Assembly (NCBI GenBank): GCA_945873625.1
Contig: CAMCDS010000009.1
Location: 1 to 64,000 of the forward strand
DNA from: an uncultured Porphyromonadaceae bacterium
GTDB lineage: Bacteria; Bacteroidota; Bacteroidia; Bacteroidales; Muribaculaceae
Direction of reading: 5' to 3'
DNA: 64,000 nucleotides
The notes beneath the pieces are model-generated. The model searched no databases, was not told the DNA's origin, and saw nothing but the letters and a program-made list of their open reading frames with translations. Made by a program: the position numbers and the translations under genes. Shown in pieces: positions 8,736 to 16,215 of the stretch. Numbering within the stretch: the first letter of the stretch is position 1; each line of letters opens with the position of its first letter.

Positions 8736-10301
8736 TCAGAGCGCCAGAGGGCGGAGCTGCGCGCCGTTGGGAGAGCGGATGCGCAGTATCTGCGTTACGG
8801 TAGGCGCGAGCCTGCGGGCGTCGACAGGAGAGTCGATGGTGCGGGGCGCCACCTCGGGTGCCAGGATGAAGGCCGGGGTGGAGACCATGGAGCTGCGCGT
8901 GGGCTTGTCTTTGACCGGGTAGGAGGTGTCGTCGCTGACTGTCCATCCCGGCTGGAAATCTATGTAGAGGTCGCCGCATCCGGCTGCCGGGAGGGCGCGG
9001 CGCAGGCTTTCGGCCTTGGCCGAAGTGCCCGAGATGATGTCGGAATAGGTGTAGACGCTTCCGATGCCGCTCATCTTGCTCAGGAAGTCGCGTGCGGCGC
9101 GTGCTACGTCTGTCGCGTCGAGGCGTTTGCTTTCGAGGGTGCGGCGGTCGAGGTATATCTGGTTGCCGTGGAATCCCTCCACGTAGTCGCCGTTGCCGTA
9201 GCTGGCCGAGAGCATGGCGTTGAGCAGCGACACGGCGCGCTTCTTTGAGAATCTGCCGCCGGGGATGCGGTATTTCGGGTCGTCGGGGTTGGCGTCGTCG
9301 TAATACCCTGTCGACGTGAGGTAAACCACTGTGTTGTCCATACCCGGCCCCTTGTCGATGGCGTCGAAGAGGCGTTCGAGCTGACGGTCGAGGCGGATAT
9401 AGGTGTCTTCAAGCTCAAGGCGGTAGTCTCCGTCCTTGACGTATTTGAACGGGGCGGCCGAATACGCCACTCCGAGCATGTCGATTCCGTCGCCGCGCGA
9501 GCCGAGCTTCAGCTGGTTGATATAGTCGACGGCTATGTCGGTAACCTCCTTGTTGGCCGGCGGCGAGGCTGCCCATCGCGAGTAGGCGTCGCGGTCGTTG
9601 GTCGGGAAAGTATAGCGGAAGGGGTAGTACCTCTTCTGCGCCGGGATGCCGGGGTAGAGGTCGAGCTTCATGGCCGGCTCCCACTTCATGGTGTCGAGCT
9701 TGGCGGCCGGCGACCCGGTGCGGTTGAGCAGCGCCACGGGCATGGGGAGGCTCTTGTACCAGTCGGAGGTGGCCCAGCGTCCGGTCTCCGTGTCGAGCCA
9801 TACGGCCGAAGTGCCCGCGTGTCCGGCCAGGAGCACGGCGAGCTGCGGATCGGTGGCTATCGAATAGATGCCGCCGAGGCCAATGCCGTCGATGGCTATC
9901 TCGTCGCTGACGGTCGACAGCAGCAGGTTTTCGGGGGTATAGTTGCGTCGTCCCTGCGTGCCGGCGAGCAGCACGGGGCGCGACGACCGGGTCTGGCGGT
10001 CGTAGGTCTCGGCCGAAGGCACACCGCTGAGAGCGGGGTCGCTGCCGGTCATGGCCACTGCCGTGGCCGAGGCGGCGTCGATGCCGGGAGTGGAGAAATC
10101 CACGTCGCGCATATAGGCGCCCTTCTGCATCAGCAGGTTGAAGCCTCGCTCGCCGAAGTGGCGGCGCAGATACTCGATATAGTCGGTGCGCAGCTGGTCG
10201 ACTACGATTCCGACCACGAGGCGCGGGCGTGCCGACTCGGCCATAAGCATCGTGTTGATGCCTACGAGCGAACAGATTACGGTGGTGAGTATCTTCTTCA
10301 T
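8736..10301 (-). CDS. Alkaline-phosphatase-fold secreted protein, probably catalytically inactive
   Basis: A signal peptide (MKKILTTVICSLVGINTMLMA) precedes a fold of the type I phosphodiesterase / PafA-like alkaline phosphatase family: RLVVGIVVDQLRTDYI near the start and DARRLAPTVTQIL with SPNGA at the end. The catalytic positions look lost. Where active members have T-x-x-G-H before the conserved TG, this protein has AASATAVAMTG; where they have ADHG, it reads LTSTGYYDD; the late metal-binding HG is not seen. It is therefore best called a pseudo-phosphatase, perhaps a binding or structural protein in the periplasm. It starts 25 bases after the Lnb-like gene and is probably co-transcribed with it. 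Confidence 0.85.
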   Translation of the reverse strand: MKKILTTVICSLVGINTMLMAESARPRLVVGIVVDQLRTDYIEYLRRHFGERGFNLLMQKGAYMRDVDFSTPGIDAASATAVAMTGSDPALSGVPSAETYDRQTRSSRPVLLAGTQGRRNYTPENLLLSTVSDEIAIDGIGLGGIYSIATDPQLAVLLAGHAGTSAVWLDTETGRWATSDWYKSLPMPVALLNRTGSPAAKLDTMKWEPAMKLDLYPGIPAQKRYYPFRYTFPTNDRDAYSRWAASPPANKEVTDIAVDYINQLKLGSRGDGIDMLGVAYSAAPFKYVKDGDYRLELEDTYIRLDRQLERLFDAIDKGPGMDNTVVYLTSTGYYDDANPDDPKYRIPGGRFSKKRAVSLLNAMLSASYGNGDYVEGFHGNQIYLDRRTLESKRLDATDVARAARDFLSKMSGIGSVYTYSDIISGTSAKAESLRRALPAAGCGDLYIDFQPGWTVSDDTSYPVKDKPTRSSMVSTPAFILAPEVAPRTIDSPVDARRLAPTVTQILRIRSPNGAQLRPLAL

Positions 10302-10326
10302 CTTATGGTAGGGACGGGCTGTTGTT

Positions 10327-11604
10327 TCATTTCGACTTGCCGACAGCCTTGCGGGGACTGCGAGGATTGGCGCCGCGCGGCTTGGCCGCCACCGTGCGTC
10401 TGCCGCTATTATTATAACCCGCGCGGCCGCGGATTATTGCATACGAGGCTCCGAGCGCCACCGCGCATCCCATCAGCGGGAAGAAAGCCGGGTTGGCGCT
10501 CTGCGGCTGGAAGGGCCAGACGAGCAGGAGCGCGCCGACGGCCACGACGTTATAGAAACTCATGGCGGTGCGCACGGGCTGCATGCGCCTCGTCGTGAAG
10601 GCTATGGCCGTGATGAGCTGCAGCGGATTGAGCCATATTATCAGTATGTTGGGCGAAGTGGCCTCATGCTCTGAGACGAACACGAGGAAGCAGAGCAGGC
10701 ATCCGGCCAGTCCGCACATAGTGAAATAGACCACTCGCCACCATGTTATGGCCCGGCGTCTGCGCAGCTCTGCCACGCAGAGGATAATCGTGAGTGCAAG
10801 CGCGGCGAGAGCCACGGCCATCGGGGTGAGCAGCCGGGGTGTTGGCCCGGCTGTGGCGTCGGCCACTCCCTCGTTGAGCACGGTGGTCTTCGAGCAGAGG
10901 GGGCGTCCGTCGGAGCGTCGTGCCGAAGCCACGCGCCGCATCATGTCGAGCGGCACGAACATCTCCTCCCGCCCGCGCAGAGGCCTGTCGAGACCGGAGC
11001 CGAGGGCGAGGTCGATGCCGAACTGATACCAGGGATAGTCGCCGTGGAAGGCGCGCATCTCCCGGCGGAAAGTGCCGTAGTGGATGCTGTCGGTATAGAC
11101 GGCTTTCTCGCCGAGCGCCTCGTCGAGACGCTCCACGATGCGCGTGGCGCAGTTGTCGCGCACATAGTTGTAGCGGTAGGTGCGGTTGGCGGGAAGCGCC
11201 TCTTTTCTGAGAAGGTCGAGAAACCGGCGCGCCTCGTCCGGCGTGAGGTTCAGCTCCTGCTCCACCACCCGGCGTCCCGCTCCGATATATTCGGGCATGA
11301 ACCATGCGAAGGGGTATGATGAAAGCATATAGTCGGTCTCACCCTTCACAAAGCGATAGACGAAATTGGGCGCGTTGAAATCGAACGTCCCGTAGTTCCA
11401 CACCGAGTCTGTGCCGGTGGTACGCACCCTCACAGCCTCGTGTCCGCAAAGCTCATACACCTCGCGGCCGGGCCAGCAGGTGATGAGGCTGATGCGAATG
11501 GAGTCGCCCGTCTCCCGGGCAGGGGAGACGGCGGCTGCCGGGGCGGCGCAGAGCAGCGCGAGCACGCCGGCGGCCAGTATGCGCAGTAGCGTCTTGACGT
11601 TCAT
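10327..11604 (-). CDS. lnb: DUF4105 / Lnb-type membrane protein, candidate lipoprotein N-acyltransferase
   Basis: A signal-like segment (residues 1-25) leads a periplasmic domain of about 230 residues with the DUF4105 pattern: SLITCWPGREVYELCGHEAVRV, WNYGTFDF, and YNYVRDNCATRI, whose His and Cys are candidate catalytic residues. About five membrane helices and a basic Arg/Lys-rich tail follow. DUF4105 is now linked to Lnb, which N-acylates lipoproteins in Bacteroidota lacking classical Lnt; this is family knowledge, not shown here. The start at 11604 is set by a promoter whose -7 element ends 4 bases before the ATG. The degenerate phosphatase gene follows in the same unit. Confidence 0.75.
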   Translation of the reverse strand: MNVKTLLRILAAGVLALLCAAPAAAVSPARETGDSIRISLITCWPGREVYELCGHEAVRVRTTGTDSVWNYGTFDFNAPNFVYRFVKGETDYMLSSYPFAWFMPEYIGAGRRVVEQELNLTPDEARRFLDLLRKEALPANRTYRYNYVRDNCATRIVERLDEALGEKAVYTDSIHYGTFRREMRAFHGDYPWYQFGIDLALGSGLDRPLRGREEMFVPLDMMRRVASARRSDGRPLCSKTTVLNEGVADATAGPTPRLLTPMAVALAALALTIILCVAELRRRRAITWWRVVYFTMCGLAGCLLCFLVFVSEHEATSPNILIIWLNPLQLITAIAFTTRRMQPVRTAMSFYNVVAVGALLLVWPFQPQSANPAFFPLMGCAVALGASYAIIRGRAGYNNSGRRTVAAKPRGANPRSPRKAVGKSK

Positions 11605-11608
11605 ACGG

Positions 11609-11616
11609 CAAAGGTA
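11609..11616 (-). promoter_or_regulatory. -7 promoter element of the lnb-like gene (leaderless)
   Basis: The minus strand reads TACCTTTG and the ATG begins 5 bases after its last base, so the message would have essentially no 5' leader. The -33 site is weak. Confidence 0.6.
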
Positions 11617-11681
11617 CAACTTTTTTCTGACAGAGCACCGCCTCCTCCTCCTAAAAGCGACCGGACGGATTGTGGATGGGG

Positions 11682-11724
11682 AGAAAAGGGAAGGCTCCGC
11701 GTGCGTCGGGGCGTGCGGAGCCTT
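11682..11724 (-). terminator. Intrinsic terminator after asnS
   Basis: On the minus strand AAGGCTCCGC pairs with GCGGAGCCTT, followed by CCCTTTTC. It lies 31 bases beyond the asnS stop. Confidence 0.75.
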
Positions 11725-11754
11725 GAGTATGGGTATTGTCCGGGTGGGCCGGAA

Positions 11755-13152
11755 TCAATATTCGCAGTTGTTCGGGTAGCGGGGGAAGGGAATCACGTCG
11801 CGGATGTTCTGCATTCCGGTAACGAAGAGCACGAGGCGCTCGAAGCCCAGTCCGAAGCCGGAGTGGGGCACGGTGCCGAAGCGGCGCGTGTCGAGATACC
11901 AGTCCATGCCGGTGAGACCGAGCTCCTCGACGCGCTTCTCGAGCTTCTCGAGGCTTTCCTCACGCTGCGAGCCGCCGATGATTTCGCCGATCTTCGGGAA
12001 GAGCACGTCCATGGCGCGCACGGTCTTGCCGTCGTCGTTGAGCTTCATGTAGAAGGCCTTGATTTCCTTCGGATAGTCGGTGAGGATCACGGGTTTCTTG
12101 AAGTGCTCCTCCACGAGGTAGCGCTCATGCTCCGAAGCGAGGTCCACGCCCCAGTAGACGGGGAACTCAAACTTCCTGCCGCTCTCTTCGAGGATGCGCA
12201 CGCCTTCGGAGTAGGGGAGACGCACGAAGTCGTTGTGGACCACGAAGTCGAGACGCTCCTTGAGGTCCTTGTCGTAGTGCTCGGCGAGGAAGTCGATGTC
12301 GTCGCCGCAGTGCTCGAGGGCATACGTGATGCAGTATTTGATGAATTCCTCGGCGAGGTCCATGTTGTCCTCGATCTCGTAGAATGCCATTTCCGGCTCA
12401 ATCATCCAGAACTCCGAGAGATGGCGGGGAGTGTTGGAGTTTTCGGCGCGGAACGTGGGTCCGAACGTATAGATGCATCCGAGGGCAGTGGCGCCGAGCT
12501 CACCTTCGAGCTGTCCGGAGACGGTGAGGCTGGCCTGCTTGCCGAAGAAGTCCTGCGAATAGTCGACGGTTCCGTCCTCGCGGCGTGGCGGCTCGTTGAC
12601 GTCGAGCGTCGTAACCTGGAACATCGCGCCGGCACCCTCACAGTCGGAGGCCGTGATGAGGGGGGTGTGGAAATAGTAGAATCCCTTGTCGTTGAAGAAT
12701 TTATGCACGGCAAAGGCCAGCGCGTGGCGAATGCGGAGCACAGCGCCGAACGTGTTGGTGCGCGGGCGGAGGTGGGCTATCTCTCGAAGAAATTCGAGAG
12801 TGTGGCCTTTCTTCTGGAGGGGGTATTTCTCGGGGTTGGCGGAGCCGTAGACTTCCAGCTCGGCGGCCTGCACCTCCACTGTCTGTCCCTTGCCCTGCGA
12901 AGCCACGAGCTCGCCCTGCACGTGGATCGACGCGCCGGTGGAGATAGCCTTCAGGTCGTCGTCGGTAAACCGGCTCAGATCGAATACTATCTGCAGGTTC
13001 TTGATTGTCGAGCCGTCGTTGAGGGCTACAAACTGTACGTTCTTATTGCCTCGGCGGGTACGGACCCAGCCTTTCACATCCACTTCCTTGCCGACGAAGG
13101 CGTCGGGCTGGCGGAGGATGTCGGCGATCAAAGCTCTTCTGATGCTTTTCAT
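11755..13152 (-). CDS. asnS: Asparaginyl-tRNA synthetase
   Basis: Class IIb aminoacyl-tRNA synthetase that charges tRNA-Asn with asparagine in the cytoplasm. The N-terminal OB-fold anticodon-binding domain (about residues 15-110, [19 protein letters not shown]) is followed by the catalytic core: motif 2 with [20 protein letters not shown] and motif 3 with [16 protein letters not shown]. The predicted 465 residues match the usual family length. The E-P-E-M context after motif 2 fits AsnRS rather than AspRS. It starts 33 bases after the pseudouridine synthase gene and probably shares its transcript; a strong terminator follows. Confidence 0.97.
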   Translation of the reverse strand: MKSIRRALIADILRQPDAFVGKEVDVKGWVRTRRGNKNVQFVALNDGSTIKNLQIVFDLSRFTDDDLKAISTGASIHVQGELVASQGKGQTVEVQAAELEVYGSANPEKYPLQKKGHTLEFLREIAHLRPRTNTFGAVLRIRHALAFAVHKFFNDKGFYYFHTPLITASDCEGAGAMFQVTTLDVNEPPRREDGTVDYSQDFFGKQASLTVSGQLEGELGATALGCIYTFGPTFRAENSNTPRHLSEFWMIEPEMAFYEIEDNMDLAEEFIKYCITYALEHCGDDIDFLAEHYDKDLKERLDFVVHNDFVRLPYSEGVRILEESGRKFEFPVYWGVDLASEHERYLVEEHFKKPVILTDYPKEIKAFYMKLNDDGKTVRAMDVLFPKIGEIIGGSQREESLEKLEKRVEELGLTGMDWYLDTRRFGTVPHSGFGLGFERLVLFVTGMQNIRDVIPFPRYPNNCEY

Positions 13153-13185
13153 TTGTATATGAGTCTCTTGATGCTCTTTGTTGGA

Positions 13186-14832
13186 TTATTCGAAAGCTCC
13201 CATTCTCAGGAAGTTGACTTCGTCTTGAGTGAGGTAGCGCCAGCGACCGCGGGGCAGGTTCTTCTTCGTGAGGCCTGCGAAGTAGACGCGGTCAAGCTTG
13301 GTTACGCGGTATCCGAGATGCTCGAATATGCGGCGCACGATGCGGTTGCGGCCCGAATGGATCTCGATGCCGGCCTGGTTGCGGTCGGTCTCCGAGACGT
13401 AGCTGATGGCGTCGGCGTGGATCTCGCCGTCTTCAAGCTCGATGCCGTCGGCGATGCGCTGCATGTCTTCCTCGGTGATGTCTTTGTCGGTCCAGACCTG
13501 ATAGATCTTCTTCTTCACAAACTTGGGGTGGGTGAGCTTGGAAGCGAGGTCGCCGTCGTTGGTGAGGAGCAGCACGCCGGTGGTGTTGCGGTCGAGGCGG
13601 CCTACGGGGTAGATGCGTTCCTGGCAGGCACCCTTCACGAGGTCGAGCACGGTGGTGCGGCCGTTGGGGTCGTCGCTGGTGGTAACGCAGTCTTTGGGCT
13701 TATTGAGGAGCACGTAGCACTTGCGCTCGGGGGTAACCACCTTGCCGTCGAACTCCACTACGTCGGAGCGCGAGATCTTGGTGCCCAGCTCTGTAACCAC
13801 AGTGCCGTTGACGGTAATCTTGCCGCCCTGAATGTATTCGTCGGCTTCGCGGCGCGAGCAGAGTCCGGCGTTGGCCATGTACTTGTTCAGACGGATCTGT
13901 TCGTTGGGGTCGATGTCTTCGAGCACATAGTCGATCTGCTTCGGACGGGGCGTGAAGCGCAGGTTGGGTTTCTGCTTGTTGTTGCGGAATCCCTGCTGGT
14001 TGCGGTTGTTCTGACGGTTCTGCTGATATCCGCCCTGACGGTTCTGCTGGTAGCCGCCCTTGCCCTGACGGTTCTGGTTGTAGCCGCCCTGGTTGTTGTA
14101 TCCGCCCTGATTGTTGTATCCGCCCTGGCGGTTCTGGTTGTATCCGCCCTGGCGGTTCTGGTTGTATCCGCTCTGGCGGTTCTGGTTGTATCCGCCCTGG
14201 CGGTTCTGGTTGTAACCGCCCTGACGGTTCTGGTTGTAACCGCCCTGACGGTTCTGGTTATATCCGCCCTGACGGTTCTGGTTGTATCCGCCCTGACGGT
14301 TCTGGTTGTATCCGCTCTGACGGTTCTGGTTGTAGCCGCTCTGACGGTTCTGGTTGTATCCGCCCTGACGGTTCTGATTGTAACCGCCCTGACGGTTCTG
14401 GTTGTATCCGGTAGGACGTCCTTCCGAATGCTGCATTTCTTCAGCTTTGTTTTCCGCAGTCTTGGATTCAGCGTTGGAGTCGGCGTTCTGCTGGTAAGGG
14501 TTGTGCTGCTGACGGTAGCCCTGATTGTATCCCTGGTTGTAAGGATACTGCTGGCGTCCGTATCCGCCCTGCTGGCGGTTCTGGCTGTAGCCGGTCTGTC
14601 GGGGCTGGTATCCCTGACGGTTCTGGTTGTATCCGCCCTCGCGGTCCTGTGAATAGGAGCGCTGCTGGTAGGGGCGGTCGGTGAATGTGCGGGGGCGGGG
14701 CGAGTTCTCGTCGCGAGCTGTACCCGGCTCGGGATAGTTCACCTTTTCGTAGCGGCTGGTGTCAGCCTTGTCGACACTCGCTTCCGGAGCGATGCCGATT
14801 CTCGGTCGTTTCGGTTTTTTTTCTGAATCCAT
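13186..14832 (-). CDS. RsuA/RluB-family pseudouridine synthase with long Q/N/R-rich N-terminal repeat domain
   Basis: The C-terminal ~240 residues form a typical enzyme: an S4 RNA-binding domain (IRLNKYMANAGLCSRREADE) and a catalytic domain with GRLDRNTTGVLLLTNDG (catalytic Asp) and RNRIVRRIFEHLGY. It should isomerise a uridine in rRNA, most likely 23S (RluB type). The first ~300 residues are disordered and low in complexity, with about twelve near-perfect copies of GYNQNRQG plus looser NQ/RQ variants. The ATG at 14832 (MDSEKKPKRPRIG) is preferred over sites 13 and 30 codons upstream because the basic start resembles other Bacteroidales members. asnS follows after 33 bases. Confidence 0.9.
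   Translation of the reverse strand: MDSEKKPKRPRIGIAPEASVDKADTSRYEKVNYPEPGTARDENSPRPRTFTDRPYQQRSYSQDREGGYNQNRQGYQPRQTGYSQNRQQGGYGRQQYPYNQGYNQGYRQQHNPYQQNADSNAESKTAENKAEEMQHSEGRPTGYNQNRQGGYNQNRQGGYNQNRQSGYNQNRQSGYNQNRQGGYNQNRQGGYNQNRQGGYNQNRQGGYNQNRQGGYNQNRQSGYNQNRQGGYNQNRQGGYNNQGGYNNQGGYNQNRQGKGGYQQNRQGGYQQNRQNNRNQQGFRNNKQKPNLRFTPRPKQIDYVLEDIDPNEQIRLNKYMANAGLCSRREADEYIQGGKITVNGTVVTELGTKISRSDVVEFDGKVVTPERKCYVLLNKPKDCVTTSDDPNGRTTVLDLVKGACQERIYPVGRLDRNTTGVLLLTNDGDLASKLTHPKFVKKKIYQVWTDKDITEEDMQRIADGIELEDGEIHADAISYVSETDRNQAGIEIHSGRNRIVRRIFEHLGYRVTKLDRVYFAGLTKKNLPRGRWRYLTQDEVNFLRMGAFE
14120..14410 (-). repeat. 24-bp tandem repeat inside the pseudouridine synthase gene
   Basis: About twelve consecutive 24-base units encode GYNQNRQG or GYNQNRQS. 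Units differ mainly at the third bases of Gly and Tyr codons and in the Gly/Ser residue, and shorter variants (GGYNNQ) sit on the C-terminal side. The copy number probably varies between strains by slippage; because units are multiples of three, the frame is kept. Confidence 0.9.
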
Positions 14833-15241
14833 GGCTTTAGCGTTTGTTCTCTGTTCCTCGAAAAGCATCACTGCTTTAGGCGGTCGAAGTTTTTCATACT
14901 TTATTCTGTCCGAGCGGCTCAAAGAGCCGAGGCAAAAGCGATACAGACAGCGTGGATAAGAAAACTACAACTTTTACAAACCAATGAGGTCTTGATGTGT
15001 TAGTTTTGCTTCGAGTGAGGGAAGATTTTGAGTTAAACAGTTATAAAAATTGTGGTAAATGTCAAAACGAATCCAAAGGGGTGTCCGGACTTGGCAGATG
15101 GATGGCTCTTCTTAAATTCAGACACGTTTGGGTAGTCATAATATTGAGGCTCAGTGGTTTGCATTGAGTGTCGGACAGACGCGGCGCATCGCTACGACTT
15201 GACCTGCCGCCTCGCGCAAAGACTTTCGCCTCATTCGGATG

Positions 15242-15249
15242 CAAAATTA
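15242..15249 (-). promoter_or_regulatory. Candidate -7 promoter element
   Basis: The minus strand reads TAATTTTG. No TTG stands at the expected -33 distance (TTTCG instead). It could start a long leader for the pseudouridine synthase. Confidence 0.4.
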
Positions 15250-15291
15250 AGAATAATTTTTGACTTGGCGAAATTTTTTAGACGACATCGC

Positions 15292-15324
15292 GGGGGGAGC
15301 CGGCCGCCGGATGCGGCTCCCCCC
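15292..15324 (-). terminator. GC-rich hairpin after the SDR gene
   Basis: GGGGGGAGCCG pairs with CGGCTCCCCCC. On the minus strand it follows the SDR stop by 20 bases, but no immediate U-tract is present, so termination is only likely. Confidence 0.5.
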
Positions 15325-15344
15325 GTATTCATGCTGAGGGCACG

Positions 15345-16142
15345 TCAGGAATTTTCCTGGCGCAGTGAGTTGGCTATTCCGGCTCTTCCGGGGAGCTTGG
15401 CGTCGGGATGCGAGATCTTGAAACGGAGCCGGGTCCATACGGGGTTGGGGAGCCGCTTCCATACCTCGGCGAGTGCCTGCCAGCGGGCGTCGATGTAGGC
15501 CACGCGCGGACGGCGCACTATAGCCTTGATGATGAGCGGGAGGGCGTAGTCGAGATCCATTTCCATCGGATACTTCGTGTCGGGCAGAAGCAGAGGGGTG
15601 CGTATCCATCCCGGACGGATGTCGGTGAAGCTGACGTCGGCCTTCTCGGCGCGGGCGAGCTGCTCGAGGGCCACGAGATAGGTCTGCGCGCACTTCTTGC
15701 TCGACGAATATGCCGACAGGCGACCGATGCCGTTGGTGCCGGCCACCGACGTTACGGCCACTATGCTGCCCTTGCGTCCCTCGGCGCGGAAATAGCGGTA
15801 GGCGGCGCATGTCATCCGGGCGAAGCCTCCGGCGTTGGTCTCGATGATTTTCACCTCGCGCTCGGGCTCGAGGGTAAGGTTCTCGTAGCCGATTCCGGCC
15901 ACGTGCACGTAGATGTCCATTCCGCCGAGGCGGCCGATGAGCGAATTGAGCTTCGCCGGAGCGTCGGGCCTGGTGATGTCGATCGATTCAAACTCCACGA
16001 AGCCGGGATATGTCTTCCTGAGGTCGGCAAGCGTCTCGGTGCGGCGGGCGGCAAGCCCCACCTTCACGCCTCGCGAGGCGAATGCCTTGGCCACCGCCAG
16101 GCCTATGCCCGAGGATGCGCCCATGATAACTACTTTCTTCAT
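15345..16142 (-). CDS. Short-chain dehydrogenase/reductase
   Basis: A classical SDR of 265 residues using NAD(P)H. GASSGIGLAVAKAF (about residues 8-21) is the dinucleotide-binding glycine motif; VAVTSVAG carries the catalytic Ser; SAYSSSKK carries the Tyr-x-x-x-Lys pair. The usual NNAG motif is replaced by HVAGIG. An Arg-rich stretch after the first strand (GLAARR) suggests NADP. The C-terminal ~50 residues (WKRLPNPVWTRLRFK) are basic and may contact membrane or a partner. The substrate cannot be told. It follows the PorE-like gene by 73 bases on the same strand. Confidence 0.85.
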   Translation of the reverse strand: MKKVVIMGASSGIGLAVAKAFASRGVKVGLAARRTETLADLRKTYPGFVEFESIDITRPDAPAKLNSLIGRLGGMDIYVHVAGIGYENLTLEPEREVKIIETNAGGFARMTCAAYRYFRAEGRKGSIVAVTSVAGTNGIGRLSAYSSSKKCAQTYLVALEQLARAEKADVSFTDIRPGWIRTPLLLPDTKYPMEMDLDYALPLIIKAIVRRPRVAYIDARWQALAEVWKRLPNPVWTRLRFKISHPDAKLPGRAGIANSLRQENS

Positions 16143-16215
16143 TGTGAACAGGGTTGATACCTATATATATAACAATCTGGAGGCGGAAAGTGTCGGACGG
16201 TGGCGAATATACGGC

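Larger units (their letters stand above)
14833..15344. other. Intergenic region before the pseudouridine synthase gene
   Basis: This 512-base gap holds a minus-strand -7 element (15242-15249) and a GC hairpin (15292-15324). Between 14833 and 15240 I see no convincing gene or RNA. If the promoter serves the pseudouridine synthase, its leader would be about 400 bases. Confidence 0.4.

Noticed and set aside
14120..14410. Regular 24-base repeats that could suggest a CRISPR array
   Set aside because: There are no spacers, units are contiguous, and they encode a periodic peptide in frame with an enzyme.
11701..14652. 983-codon open frame opposite asnS and the pseudouridine synthase gene
   Set aside because: It is the antisense shadow of two well-identified genes in GC-rich DNA; the product is a low-complexity Val/Leu/Ala run caused by the repeat.
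15062..15244. Leaderless minus-strand frame of 60 codons next to a -7 element
   Set aside because: The product has no recognisable domain or compositional logic; the promoter more likely serves a long leader of the pseudouridine synthase gene.
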